Counted from the first letter of the stretch, positions 34,610-48,249 are shown. The stretch is DNA of 64,000 nucleotides from Fagopyrum homotropicum (GCA_033239125.1 BSWB01000002.1:83882560-83946559); one strand, 5' to 3'. Program-made: numbers and translations. Notes: generated from the sequence alone by a model not told the origin.

Positions 34610-37600
34610 TGTAACACCCCAAGTCCTCGGAACTCTGATAGCTACTGGTTAGGACCTCACAATGGGTCATGACCTTGGTTTAACAACAATTTTACTAGGA
34701 TCTTACAACAAGGCACAAATGTATTTAAAACAATTTTGAAACATAATAATTTATTTTATGAATGTACACATGTGACAGCCTTACAAAACATCTATGTATT
34801 TATATAATATGCATGCCGAATGGAAGACTCCCCCGTCCCCATCTAATGAGTTCGTGGACCCGGTTGACCATCTGTCCCGGATCTCTCTGCAACTGTCCAT
34901 CTCAACAAATCTACAACACGAATAAACCGTTATCTAACACTCTAAATATCAGTAGAATAAAGATAGCACAAACACAAACAAGGTAACATAAACACCCATC
35001 ATGTTGGCACACAATTCGGTTATTATCTGATAGCTTAAGTGATTCACTTTATTCCGTTTTAAAGTTGTGGCACGAGAAATCTTAAGAGTTCTCGCCTCCG
35101 TTCCTTATCCAACCGGTGTAGGTCTAGCTTACCTCCGCCGGTAGCATCACTACAAACCGAGTGTGGACTAGTCCCTAAAGAAACCCCCAGCGCCCTCAGG
35201 CTACTGAGCAGAATGCCACCGCCCGTTTTAGGCCTAGGTATAGGTCGGTATATAATTATTACTAAAATATAACTATAAACATCTCATTCACCCACCAATA
35301 CCATTATTCATACTCATATCTAGAAGTCAGCTAAGTAAGCCCAAAGGACTTACCTGAATCAAATCATAATCCTGTTATCTCAACTTAGTCCGCAATCGAG
35401 GGAACTCAACCGCCTGTTATAAAAGGCAAGTGGATCAATAATGTATTCCACTTTATTAAAAGTCTTCAACTTCTAAGATATTTAACTCTATCATCAGATA
35501 AATTACCAAAATACACTCGTAATGGCAAATGACTATTTTGCCCCTAGTGTCCGAAACCCTAGAAGTATTCTGGATATATTTGTAAAACTTCATAAGAAGT
35601 CCAAAACCATAATATATCACTCACAAGAAAGATCTATTTAAGTTGGAAGATTTTTTCCAACTTCTTAACTTCCATAAAAAAATCACTATCGATCTCACTT
35701 TGACCTAACTTAGAATGCTCATACAAAACTCTAAAAATCTCAAATAAAATATCTAATCCTTATATGCAAAGTATACTATTCACTAGAAGAAATACATCTC
35801 CGAAGGAATCAATAACTAGTCTTACGCAAAAATCCCAAGTTGACTCTTCAACACAATTTCTCCCATACTTAGCCAAAAATCTGTACTTTACCAAACTGCA
35901 CACTAGACTACTTTGGAAACTTATAAGTTTAGATTCGATCACTGAATCGACCACAACTTTTGATACATCATAGTATGCATCTCACTCTATGTTCCATCAA
36001 AATTTCATGTCCATCAGATAGATCTAACTCATTCATATCTAGATCCAAAAACAACTTCCACACATAGTTTTCCCATACTTTGAATATTTAACCAAAAACA
36101 GAAAAACTGCTTACTGTATCAACTTTGAAAAATCATAACTACTAAACCTCTTGATGGAATCCTCTCCAATTTCGATATGATCTACTATACTATACTAACT
36201 ATAACATGTCAGAAGTTCAAGTCCAACAGAAGTCAATAACCCTTCCAAATCTATTCCGCAAAACTGCTTCCCAAGCAGTTTTTCTCAAACTCTGCATACT
36301 AAAAAAAAAACTGCATGAATAGCCAACTTTGGGACAACATAACTGCCAAACGGTAACTACGATTCTTCCCCAATTTCAGTATGATCTACTATGCAATACT
36401 GACTATAACATATCCGAAATTCAGGAAGAAAGGAGGTGTCTAACATACCCAAATATGGATCACAAAACTGTATCAGCATGTAGTTTTCCAACACTTGGAA
36501 TATTTCAGCACAACAGAAAAAAAAACTGCTCACGACCCAATCTTTGAAAAATCATAAATCCCTAACCACTCGCTGGATTCCTCTCAAATTTTAATATGTT
36601 CTACCGCAATATCCCATCTATAACATATAAAAATTTCAGCCAAAATGGATAAATCTTTCATACCTAAATTGTGACCCGAAGTTAGCTGTTCATCACTTTA
36701 CAACGCAGAAAACGCAGCAGCTCCACGAGCCATCTCCGAGGGCTGTTATGCAGGTTCCGAGATACAAATGGGCTCACATCAGCACATATATATAGAGAGT
36801 GCAATGTAGAGAAAGAAGGGGATATGTTTACCCAACAAGAGAGACTCGACAAGCTCAAAAATACGAGTAGGAAGAGGAAGTACGTTGGCTGTTGTGTTGT
36901 TGCGTGCAGGAAGGAGGAGTCTGCTGGTACGTCTAGGGAAGAGGCTAGGAGGCACGCCCACTGGTGACCTTTCCTGATGTGATGAGACGAAGAGCGAGGA
37001 CAGAAGTCGGCTAGGGTCGTCAAGTGCTGCTTCTTCACCCAGGCAATAGGATGGCGAGGCCGTTGCTGTGTAGGGTGCAAGTGTTCTCTCCTGATGGCGT
37101 GTTCACAGGGGACCCCGTTAGGACTGGAGAGACGTAGTCTCCTTATTGGATCGGTGAGTGTTGCTCGACTGGAGGCGGGCGGACGTGGAGACGACGACAA
37201 CGTACAATGCCAAGGAAGAGATGTTGTCGCTGTGTGCACGAAGGCGGGTGTGAGGCGCTGAGTTTGGCTCTCGACAACAACAAGGAGACGGGGGATGAGG
37301 TATGCAAATCCTGGAGTATCGCCGGCTGGCGTGAAATCCGGAGACGCAGAAGGGAAGAGAGAGTTATGTGTAGCGTGATTTCAGGAGGCGGTTAAGGAAG
37401 CAAAACCATTCTCCAGCTCATCCTTGCGTGGACGCCAACTGGCTTGCAGCTGCTACAAGGGCGCCCTCTTCACTCCTGGGCTGGCAGGAGTACGTAAACT
37501 GGGCTGCTTGCTTGGCCCATCACTTGAAGCAGCAAGGCTGGTGGGAAAAAAATGGTAGAGCGAGGCATTGTCAAGCAGTCCGGATGGCTTCGTCATGGTC

Positions 37601-37828
37601 TCGTCAAGGGATGTCATGACTTCGTCAAAGACATGTCATGACCGTTTCGAAGAAAACCTATAGATATTAACTAGGGTTTGGTGCTATAATATCATTTTAT
37701 GTAGATTAAAACTTACATAGAATGTTAGAATTTGTGATTGTGTGCAACACTAGGAAAATGAGAAAGGTTGAGGGTATAAAATCCGGTTTTACTCGGAAAT
37801 AATCGGAAATAAAATTTCGGATATTACA
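34610..37828 (-). repeat. Array LTR L4 (about 3219 bp)
   Basis: Full-length type. Shares several variants only with L5, for example CAATTTTGAAAC near 34731 where L1-L3 have CAATTTCAAAAC. Confidence 0.9.
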
Positions 37829-40800
37829 TCAGTGCCCCCTTAAAATAAGTTTTGTCCCGAAACTTAGAGAAAGGAGAACCACTAAGGTAATGTCTATAAA
37901 AGGAACTGGAACAACGATTCTAACTTTCTACCATGGAGGAATCACACAAAGTCATAGTCAAGTGGCACATGATATCATAAAAGTTCACACCAATACATAG
38001 CCAGGTTGTCACGTAAAACACATTTGAATACTACTCGTCGATACAGAAGTAATGGCTAACTCTAAAAGGAACTCGGGATAACTACACTTAAAGCTCTCCT
38101 CCGACTCTCAGGTAGCCTCATCGGCTCCTCATCTAAACCATAGGATATTTCCCAAAAGTACGATCTAGCTCAATTATGCGACCCTCATGGCTGACGACAT
38201 GTCTCGGATCCGGTACATGTCTACTCTCTCATCTTAGACATGTAGAATATTGGGTGGATCCTTCCCGTATGGTTAGGAGTGCTAGTTGATAAATGACTCC
38301 TCAATCTGCTTCAAGATATCAACAATTGCTATTCTAAACTCAATTCCGGTTCTTTTGATGACTCTACCAAAATAGCTATAAAATTTTATTCCTTCCGCTG
38401 AATCCACTCACTTCTGACCCTTTGGAAGATCCCGCCTATCAACTCGGTAATAAAGTTCTCAGACATCTACCGGCATTTTACTAATTGTCTAAAGCTCTTT
38501 GTAATAAAACTTGTTTGGTCATGTTTCTTTATTGTGACTCAGTCGGATCTTTCCTCCGTTAATGATTTATCACCTAATTCCTTTTGGGTCTTAAATTTGA
38601 TATAACTCTACATTTAAAAATCTGGTAGACGTCATCCAATTTATATAGATCTTTAATATATTACTGACTCAACTCAAGCTTCTTACACAATTTACAAGAT
38701 CTTAAGTGGCATAGGGTGGGTCCAGAATGATGATACTGGACACAAGATGATCTCACATCACCGTTGTTTGATCATATCTACTCAGTAAATGTTAACACAC
38801 CATCAACATTGCACTATTTTAATCACCACGTCTATCAGACCACTAATATCTCTCTAACTCGAAACGCAACTCGGATCCGTTTCGATATAACATTACACGT
38901 AAGCTCTAACCGAGATTATGCTTTCTCTTTGGGTGGTTACTGGGTTGCAAGTATACTCCTACCGCTTTTTTCCTTATCTGTCTTCTTCCTCGGTAGGGTA
39001 GTTATTCACTTTGAGCTTCCTAGGGAAACCCTGCACAATACTTTTGTTACGTAGTTAATTCTTCTCTTAATCCCTCAAGAAAACTCACTCTAGAGTACTC
39101 CATTAGTACAACAGTCAAAACCACTTGTCTAGCAACATGTGACGAAGCCGTCATTCTTCACTCGGATCCATAATGGGTAACAATCTTTTTCTGTAACCTC
39201 TATATCCCCATACCGTATTTCCAGTCACTCTGCGTAGCCTATCTCACGCTCTTTCCAAACAAAAGAATCTCACAAACTATCATCATTTCCAACCAAATGT
39301 ACCTTTGAGCTTTCTGCTCCGTAGGTTAGGATTCACCACACTTCCGCTGCGCTACTTTGATAGTTCCTTTGTCATCCCTCAATCATAAGGAAATTTTGTG
39401 TGAGTCCAAAGTGATTATCCCCAAAACTCTTTCTCCCGATTACACCCTAAGTCCTATCCGGATGAAGTATCAAGAACCTTACTTACTTGCCTTCCTGAAA
39501 TACAATCACGGTTGGAAAACAACATCTTCCGTTTACTTCCTTAATATCTTTAACCCGGATCCAAACTACAAGACTCGACCGGAGTTTGATCTTAACCAGC
39601 CAGTAAGAAGTCTCTAACATGATCCTCCTTATATCTTTAATTCATCTAAGAAGGTTGTCGTTGCCTACTTGAGGAAATCCTCCAAGGCGTCGATAAAGCT
39701 ACTTCGTAATCCAAAGTCACAAATATCTCTTCGTATTGACACCCAACTCCTCAATACTAAACAACACTTGCACGTACTCCGTCGACGTTGGTTAGTCTAT
39801 AATTGACTTATCTTAATATTTCGTACTCGCTCTTCTCATACCTCTATTGGTATTAAACTTTTGTTGCACATCACCTACTAGATTGATCCCTTTTAAATTT
39901 CTTTAGTCCGTCCTATCTTTCACTCTTCCGCTTCCTTTGGGACGACTCTCTTTCTCAAGTCTCACTGTGTCATTCGCCTGACGTCAAAAGTCGTTCCTAA
40001 CCCTCCACAATAGATGGTGAGCGTCTTGTAATTCCGATGACTTTTAATTACCTCCCACTTGTAGTCCCTTTACAGGGACCGTCTGCGTTGATGACCTGTG
40101 TTCTGTTATAATTGGGGTTACCCTAGACTCTTGAGTCCACCACACGATTCTTACCTACACATGTTCCTTAATCGGCGTTGTTTGTAATATTTTTTTCCAA
40201 ATTCTCTGTTGACTACTTTGAATCTGCTAGTGGCCTCATACTCTTTTAATACTGGCGTCGTGATTCCTTTCAACTTCTTATACCTCTGACGAGGTCAAAA
40301 CTTCTCTTTGTGGGGTCTATCCTAGCACTTATTCTCAATTGTAGGTCTTCATTTTGTGCATCTCTTAATCACAAGGGTTTCTTCCATAATTATCGAAATA
40401 GAATCATGGTTCTCCCTTGTATGGAATGCTATGCACACTCTGTCTTGACTGACATAGAACCTTATCAAAAGTGTACACTTCTTACTCCTCCAGTTCTTCT
40501 TTTATAATCCATCTGTACTAGCTGTGACATGTACCTCTTTCCTAGCCAGTAGGTAGTAAATTACTCACACAGTTTCCCTTGGTCTCAAATGACATAAAGG
40601 GGTTATTCATGGCGGTCTAGTCTTTCTTCTTAAGTTCTTAATTAGAGTTACTGGTTCGAACTCACTCCATGCTACTATTAAGGGTACAACACGCGTATCG
40701 ATTTAGCCTCACATTTGTCGCCGTTGATCTCTTGAAGGGTCCTCCAGATGTTGATAAAAGTCTTTTATAATTGTATGGTTATTCTTCTTATCCGCCATCC

Positions 40801-41959
40801 AGTCAACTAGTCACCCATACGTGTACATTCTCGTTTGTTACTCGCTAGTATAAAGTTGATTTTCTACAAGATAATAACCTTTTCTTCTATTTCCTTCGAA
40901 TGTGGATATACTGAGTAGAAAGTTATCCACTACGTTATTCATTTATACCCTTTTACTTCTTCTACAATTAACACTTTTCTTTTTGTTAGCATTGTATTGT
41001 GGCATTTCCTTCATGGACATCTTTTCTCTCAGTTACAGAGTTCCATCCTCTGTAATACTGGTGTCGTGATTTCTTTAAAAAATTTTGTAGTCTTGAAGAA
41101 GTCCACCATTCACAATGGTTATTGATTTTCCTTTCATCTTTAATTCCAATGTAAATGTCGGTCTTTGTGCTCCTCCGGTCCTTCCTACCTTGGACATACC
41201 CTTTCTTCTCTAGATTCTCGTACCCATCCTTTCCTATGGCAGTATCCACCTTGGTTGTACTTGTCATTTCGTTTGTCAAGTGTAGTTGTATACTACCCAC
41301 TGATTTGTATTCCGATATTGTCTTCTTCAATCTGCGCTTCTTATCAGTCCTTACATGCATCTTTTCGTTTCATCTCTGGTCCTCACACCGCTAAATTCCT
41401 TGTACGGACTTCTATCACTTCTATCTGAGTTGAGTCGGGAACTTCTTTCTCATCGGGTTGTACTTGTGGTGAAAATTATCTCAATATCTCTACTTCTTTG
41501 CTCACCCATTCTTCGGATGATTTATAGGGTCCCTAGGACGCCCACCAGAGTATAATACTCAATCCTAGGTCTGAATCCATTGTCTCGGGTTGAAAACTCT
41601 GTAGGTCAGCTACCGATTTATCATGAGGCGGTAATCGCTTCATGATATCACCACTAAAGGATATAAGACATCCTTTACGGTTCTAACATGCTACACATAC
41701 ACATATATATGATCATACATTAAAACATATCAATATAAGTCTATATACTAACTCCCTATCATTCCAAGTTGCAGACATCCACAGAGAACGATGGTGGTCC
41801 AACGCACTACTAACCCAACAACCCGACTATGCACGTGTGTAAAAACAGAAATCCGTATTGAAAATCGTAGACCCCTTTCGGGTTCGGGTTATTTTATACA
41901 TTCGGTCTTTTAGAAGATTTCAAGTGCCATTTTGCCAACCTAGAGCTCTGATACCATGT
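37829..41959 (-). repeat. Array internal I4 (4131 bp)
   Basis: Uninterrupted full-length internal, the best reference for the unit. The pol C-terminal remnant lies at about 38048-38328 and the PBS ends at the edge of L5. No intact coding sequence. Confidence 0.9.
38048..38328 (-). pseudogene. Chromodomain-type pol C-terminal remnant (I4)
   Basis: Fourth copy of the remnant described at 10170-10450. Confidence 0.7.
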
Positions 41960-44900
41960 TGTAACACCCCAAGTCCTCGGAACTCTGATAGCTATTGGTT
42001 AGGACCTCACAATGGGTCATGACCTTGGTTTAACAACAATTTTACTAGGATCTTACAACAAGGCACAAATGTATTTAAAACAATTTTGAAACATAATAAT
42101 TTATTTTATGAATGTACACATGTGACAGCCTTACAAAACATCTATGTATTTATATAACATGCATACCGAATGGAAGACTCCCCCGTCCCCATCTAATGAG
42201 TTCGTGGACCCGGTTGACCATCTGTCCCGGATCTCTCTGCAACTGTCCATCTCAACAAATCTACAACACGAATAAACCGTTATCTAACACTCTAAATATC
42301 AGTAGAATAAAGATAGCACAAACACAAACAAGGTAACATAAACACCCATCATGTTGGCACACAATTCGGTTATTATCTGATAGCTTAAGTGATTCACTTT
42401 ATTCCGTTTTAAAGTTGTGGCACGAGAAATCTTAAGAGTTCTCGCCTCCGTTCCTTATCCAACCGGTGTAGGTCTAGCTTACCTCCGCCGGTAGCATCAC
42501 TACAAACCGAGTGTGGACTAGTCCCTAAAGAAACCCCCAGCGCCCTCAGGCTACTGAGCAGAATGCCACCGCCCGTTTTAGGCCTAGGTATAGGTCGGTA
42601 TATAATTATTACTAAAATATAACTATAAACATCTCATTCACCCACCAATACCATTATTCATACTCATATCTAGAAGTCAGCTAAGTAAGCCCAAAGGACT
42701 TACCTGAATCAAATCATAATCCTGTTATCTCAACTTAGTCCGCAATCGAGGGAACTCAACCGCCTGTTATAAAAGGCAAGTGGATCGATAATGTATTCCA
42801 CTTTATTAAAAGTCTTCAACTTCTAAGATATTTAACTCTATCATCAGATAAATTACCAAAATACACTCATAATGGCAAATGACTATTTTGCCCCTAGTGT
42901 CCGAAACCCTAGAAGTATTCTGGATATATTTGTAAAACTTCATAAGAAGTCCAAAACCATAATATATCACTCACAAGAAAGATCTATTTAAGTTGGAAGA
43001 TTTTTTCCAACTTCTTAACTTCCATAAAAAAATCACTAACGATCTCACTTTGACCTAACTTAGAATGCTCATACAAAACTCTAAAAATCTCAAATAAAAT
43101 ATCTAATCCTTATATGCAAAGTATACTATTCACTAGAAGAAATACATCTCCGAAGGAATCAATAACTAGTCTTACGCAAAATTCCCAAGTTGACTCTTCA
43201 ACACAATTTCTCCCATACTTAGCCAAAAATCTGTACTTTACCAAACTGCACACTAGACTACTTTGGAAACTTATAAGTTTAGATTCGATCACTGAATCGA
43301 CCACAACTTTTGATACATCATAGTATGCATCTCACTCTATGTTCTATCAAAATTTCATGTCCATCAGATAGATCTAACTCATTCATATCTAGATCCAAAA
43401 ACAACTTCCACACATAGTTTTCCCATACTTTGAATATTTAACCAAAAACAGAAAAACTGCTTACTGTATCAACTTTGAAAAATCATAACTACTAAACCTC
43501 TTGATGGAATCCTCTCCAATTTCGATATGATCTACTATACTATACTAACTATAACATGTCAGAAGTTCAAGTCCAACAGAAGTCAATAACCCTTCCAAAT
43601 CTATTCCGCAAAACTGCTTCCCAAGCAGTTTTTCTCAAACTCTGCATACTAAAAAAAAAACTGCATGAATAGCCAACTTTAGGACAACATAACTGCCAAA
43701 CGGTAACTACGATTCTTCCCCAATTTCAGTATGATCTACTATGCAATACTGACTACAACATATCCGAAATTCAGGAAGAAAGGAGGTGTCTAACATACCC
43801 AAATATGGATCACAAAACTGTTCATCACTTTACAACGCAGAAAATGCAGCAGCTCCACAAGCCATCTTCGAGGGCTGTTATGCAGGTTCCGAGATACAAA
43901 TGGGCTCACATCAGCACATATATATAGAGAGTGCAATGTAGAGAAGGAAGGGGATATGTTTACCCAACAAGAGAGACTCGACAAGCTCAAAAATACGAGT
44001 AGGAAGAGGAAGGACGTTGGCTGTTGTGTTGTTGCATATAGGAAGGAGGAGTCTGCTGGTACCTCTAGGGAAGAGGCTAGGAGGCACACCCACTGGTGAC
44101 CTTTCCTGATGTGATGAGACGAAGAGCGAGGACAGAAGTCGGCTAGGGTCGTGGAGTGCTGCTTCTTCACACAGGCAATAGGACGGCGAGGCTGTTGCTG
44201 TGTAGGGTGCAAGTGTTCTCTCTTGATGGCGTGTTCACAGGGGACCCCGTTAGGACTGGAGAGACGTAGTCTCCTTATTGGAACGGTGAGTGTTTCTAGA
44301 CTGGAGGCGGGCGGATGTGGAGACGACGTCAACGTACAATGCCAAGGAAGAGATGTTGTCGTTGTGTGCATGAAGGCGGGCGTTAGGCGCTGAGTTTGGC
44401 TCTCGACAGCAACAAGGAGACGGGGGATGAGGTATGCAAATCCTGGAGTATCATCGGCTGGCGTGAAATCCGGAGACGCAGAAGGGAAGAGAGAGTTATG
44501 TGTGGTGTGATTTCAGGAGGCAGTTAAGGAACAAAACCCTTCTCCAACTCATCCTTGCGTGGACGCCAACTGGCTTGCAGCTGCTAAAAGGGCTCCCCCT
44601 CCACTCTTGGGCTGGCAGGAGTACGTAAACTGGGCTGCTTGCCTGGCCCCATCACTTGAAGCAGCAAGGCTGGTGGAAAAAAAATGGTGGAGCGAGGCTT
44701 TGTCAAGCAGTCCGGATGGCTTCGTCATGGTCTCGTCAAGGCATGTCATGACTTCGTCAAAGACATGTCATGACCCTTTCGAAGAAAACCTATAGATATA
44801 AACTAGGGTTTGGTGCTATATTATCATTTTATGTAGATTAAAACTTACATAGAATGTTAGAATTTGTGATTGTGTGCAACACTAAGAAAAATGAGAAAGG

Positions 44901-44962
44901 TTGACGGAATAAAATCCGGTTTTACTCGGAAATAATGGGAAATAAAATTCCGGATATTACGA
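41960..44962 (-). repeat. Array LTR L5 (about 3.0 kb, deleted; right end of array)
   Basis: Lacks about 217 bp at 43821-43826 (CACAAAACTGTTCATCAC), a joint where both sides share CTGT. It is more diverged than L2-L4 in its U3 half (44100-44700). It ends GGATATTAC and then meets Athila-derived sequence. Confidence 0.85.
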
Positions 44963-45545
44963 TGATAAAGATGTAGATATAATCAATATCAAACAAATCT
45001 AAGCCATGAAGTCTTAAACATGTACACAAAGGTCTCAGGTCTTCTAATCAAAAAGAGGCCAATGAAACGTGTTAAGGGTGGGAAACTTTTTAAGGTAACG
45101 TGGTGCTAATTCGGGAAAGAGGAAAAAAAAACAAGAGTATTAAGAACATAACATCACCACACATGCTTTGCATGTAAAATTGCTTTTCTTTTAATTTACT
45201 TTTTGAGAGTATGGACAGCGGTGCACAAAAGCCGAAGCCTAGGAGATCGGCAAATCTCAATTTTTTTGAAATGCCTCAAACCCTTGAAGCACATGCCATA
45301 TCCCGTTAGGACTTGTCGTTCATTCGGACTTTGGCAAGACACAAACACCTAGCTATGTGAATGGTGCCAAATTACTCATCCTCATGTTCAATGTCCCCAA
45401 ATCTATTTTTGCTAAACTTTCACTTAACATTTTTACAATGGCCCTCCCACATCGAATATGCCTTACATAGCCACTTATCCTAATTTGCGGATGGTCAAAA
45501 GGGAGGTCAAAAACTTTTCATTGAGGAGCTAGCATGAACAAGGCA
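44963..45545 (-). pseudogene. Remnant of an Athila 3' region
   Basis: Diverged but collinear with the 3' region of element A (about 51380-52010): TTTTTGAGAGTATGG, GTGCACAAAAGCCGAAGCC, CCGTTAGGACTTGTCG, GACTTTGGCAAGACACAAAC and AATGTCCCCAAATCTAT all have counterparts in the same order. Non-coding. Confidence 0.75.
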
Positions 45546-45649
45546 TGAGAGAAAAGAAGCTGATGCGGGAACATCCAAGCTAATTAATGGATGCAACATT
45601 CCAAGTCCATCATGATGTTGATGAAGGGTAGAACTGTACGACGATTGCA

Positions 45650-45901
45650 TTGCTCAACGTACTCTTGTCCAAGGACCATCATGGTCATCTCAACGTGGAG
45701 TCCAGATTCATTGAGCTAACTCCATCTTCACCACCTCAAGGGACTCTAACAAGAGCGCAAGCTAAATGTCAAGCTAAGATGGATGCTCTTTTCCTAAACA
45801 TGGTCCATGAAGCTCAACCAAGTCCACCTTCGTCAAGTTTAAGGACCATCTTGTGGATCAGCCACGAACACATCCCAACCAAGATGATTAATGGAGCTTA
45901 A
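45650..45901 (+). pseudogene. Possible C-terminal pol remnant of a gypsy element
   Basis: An 83-codon frame containing PPQGTLTRAQAKCQAKMDAL, which resembles the P-M-T-R-A-R-A-K tail seen at the end of pol in several plant Ty3/gypsy elements. Upstream domains are missing. It lies directly before the LTR that follows, in the same orientation. Weak identification. Confidence 0.4.
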
Positions 45902-45904
45902 ATT

Positions 45905-46600
45905 GTATTTATAGTTGCTGGGCAGGCCTTGGGACCCATTTCAAACGACAAATGGAGGCCTTAAAATCAGATACAAGGGGTTTCACGTGTGTGCATGTGC
46001 ATGGCTGGAACATTCATTTAAGTATGTGGACGTGAGAGGCTGAATAGGAGAGTTTAATTAGGCCCAATTGTGTTCTATGTTTGCTGGGCTTTATTTAACT
46101 TTCTCTCAATGTAATTATTGTAATTAGTTTCTTTTTTTTTGTTTTAGAAGAAAAAACCAAGGATGTATATAAAGCCTTTTCTCTCTTCATTTGTAGTTAG
46201 ACAAGTTTTATAGAAGTTTTGCTGAGAGCATTTCAAAATTGAATCCAAGAGAATTCAATCATTCTTGTCTCGTGAGTTTGTGTGTGTGATCTGACTTTCT
46301 CGCTCTTGTGTATGTCAATCTCCTTCGGGATTGGTGTTGCAAGTCGAACAAGGCACCCTCTTCGTGCTCTCGATTCTCAGATCGATTGTGTGGAGTTGTA
46401 AGAAGCGGGGTCGAATCGTCACTGGTTTCGTTCTTGGATCTCGAATCCAAGGGTTCTATCATTGTTCCTTTCGGTTCTTCTTGTGCCTTTTTGTTTTCTC
46501 GTTTTCATTGTTGTCCATGCTTGTTAAATTTGTGTGTTCTTCATTCTTCAGAACAGGTTGTTCGTCTAGATCCGTTCTTCCCGGCTAATCCCCGTATGAA
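45905..46600 (+). repeat. LTR of a gypsy element with tRNA-iMet PBS (left edge uncertain)
   Basis: The right edge is set by the PBS at 46602. TATA-like TGTATATAAAG lies near 46163-46173. The left edge is a guess: no duplicate LTR or clear TG boundary is available in the window, and the TG start may be anywhere from about 45540 to 46000. Confidence 0.5.
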
Positions 46601-46601
46601 T

Positions 46602-46613
46602 TGGTATCAAAGC
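46602..46613 (+). promoter_or_regulatory. Primer-binding site, tRNA-iMet type, one mismatch
   Basis: TGGTATCAAAGC versus the usual TGGTATCAGAGC, positioned between the LTR and a long leader before gag. Confidence 0.7.
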
Positions 46614-47956
46614 ATAGTTGACGTCCTACCACCAAATAGAGTCCGTAAATCAATCATAAAATCACAAAAAGAGTTTGTTTTGATCATTGCAATTGATCAT
46701 TGTCTTTTGTTTGAGTCTATTTCCGTTTCATATTCTATTCTAAGCTCTGTTTGAGTCTAACGAGTTTGTTCCTTTGTTTGTGTGTTTTGGACATCGGAAA
46801 TCACCCCATCACTACCACTTGTGACCATGCCAACCACCAGCCACCATAACCATCCATTTCGAACCATAAACTGACCAAAACAAAAATAATATCCAAAAAA
46901 AAAACGTGGCTAGTTGTTTCCCTTTCGGATCCCACAAAATTACCCTATCTCCTCCACAATATCTACTCAATTTGAATTCCCTCTCACTTGTGTAGCTATT
47001 TACGTGGTCAACCATATCTTCTTCCAACAAATTGAGGATTTACTTGGCTTTTCTTTAATTTCTTAGTCCACTTCTGTTATTTCGATTTTAGTTGCTGATT
47101 ATCTTCCATTTTAGTGTCTTTATTTCATAAATAGATAGTCAGCCCTCTTAGTTGTTATAGAATTTTTATTATTTTTCTTTTCTTTGTTTCATTTGAATTC
47201 AAATCAAGTCTGATTTCCTAAGTTAAAAAAAAAGGAAAGAAAGAAAGAAAGAAAAGAAAAAGAATCCGAAATTCAAAAAAAAAAGGAAAGAAAGAAAAGA
47301 AAAGGAAAAGAAAAAAAAAGGAATCAGATTTTGTTTCTCATTTCATTTGCTATTTCATTTCATTCTAGTCTTGTTATTTCATTTCAAGTTTTTATTTCAT
47401 AGGTTGTAATTAGCCTAAGTTTGTTACTTCTATTAATAAGGTTGTCTCGTTGAGCTCAAGCATATCACCTCATTAGAAGGAAGAACCAAGTTGTCTCGTT
47501 GAGCTTATCTAACCACGCCAAGACCCTCACTAATTCCTATCCATTTTGGCCATCTAAACCATAGCTCAGCCTTGACCAACCTTACCCTTCGGTGTCTAAG
47601 GTTCACTTTCTTGGGTCTTACGAGTAAGCTCTTTCAAGGCTTATCTTGAGTTATAAATTTGAGTCAATCTAGTTGCATATAACATTCGTGCAATTTGTCC
47701 TTTCCGTTTGAGTCTTTTCTTCTATTTTGTTGAGTCAAATACGTTTTTGAAGTGACTGAAATTGAATTTTATTTCTACTCAAAGCTTGTGTTTGACTAGG
47801 CATCGAACTCACGTGAGGTTTTTGATTAATACAAGACGAGCCATCAACAAGCTTGTATCACACCACTAGAGAGTGAGACAACCTTATTTTCTGAGTGATA
47901 CACTTGCGAGGTGATTTTTGTTTTATCTAACCTAACGTGTTTGTTTGTTTTGATGA
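46614..47956 (+). other. Long leader of the gypsy element, with low-complexity purine tract
   Basis: No gene seen. An A/G-rich tract (GGAAAGAAAGAAAG type) occupies about 47226-47325. The phrase TTGTCTCGTTGAGCT occurs twice (near 47442 and 47491). Confidence 0.6.
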
Positions 47957-47968
47957 GTGTTTGGAATT

Positions 47969-48249
47969 ATGTCTAGGTCACCAAGTCCAGCAGGTACAAA
48001 CAACCTAGAATCGATTCACATCGAATTGTTCAACCTTTTCAAGGGCTTGCAAGATAGCATTAATGGTCTAAGTACAAAGTTGGCCACACTTGAGGCTGAA
48101 AGAAATTCCAATGCTACGCAGCCTTTAATGCCTAATCCACAAGGCCAAAGAAACCATGCTTTCCAGGAGCATAATTCCGTCCCTTTTACGTCCAATATGC
48201 ATGATTATCCTAATCAATATCTGAATTTTTCTTATGAGGCAGAGGATTA
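47969..48249 (+). pseudogene. Broken gag N terminus
   Basis: MSRSPSPAGTNN start, then a coiled-coil-like stretch (LFNLFKGLQDSINGLSTKLA). It is cut after about 94 codons by the old Athila LTR at 48250; a few codons are then read into the LTR before a stop. An in-frame ATG at 47957 is also possible. The Gag lineage cannot be told from this fragment. Confidence 0.5.

Larger units (their letters stand above)
5345..44962 (-). mobile_element. Tandem array of a Tekay-like chromovirus derivative (shared-LTR units)
   Basis: The same block of about 7.35 kb recurs head to tail. Reading minus, each unit is a long LTR that starts TGTAATATCC and ends GGGGTGTTACA, then a tRNA-iMet PBS (TGGTATCAGAGC), then a degenerate internal ending in a PPT (AAGGGGGCACTGA) against the next LTR. 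LTRs therefore alternate singly with internals, which is the product expected from unequal recombination between LTRs. Five LTRs and four internals plus a truncated fifth are present. The pol 3' end retains a recognisable Tekay/Del-type chromodomain-like C terminus. No internal has an intact gag or pol. One internal was later split by element A-n. Confidence 0.9.

Noticed and set aside
5345..44962. The array as a pure assembly duplication
   Set aside because: Units differ by private deletions, insertions and many substitutions, and one holds a 6.7-kb insertion with its own target duplication, so they are distinct copies; exact unit number still needs long reads.
5005..45545. The array as an insertion into one Athila element
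   Set aside because: The left flank is RT/RNase H and the right flank is the 3' region of minus-strand Athila DNA; their order does not fit a single interrupted element.
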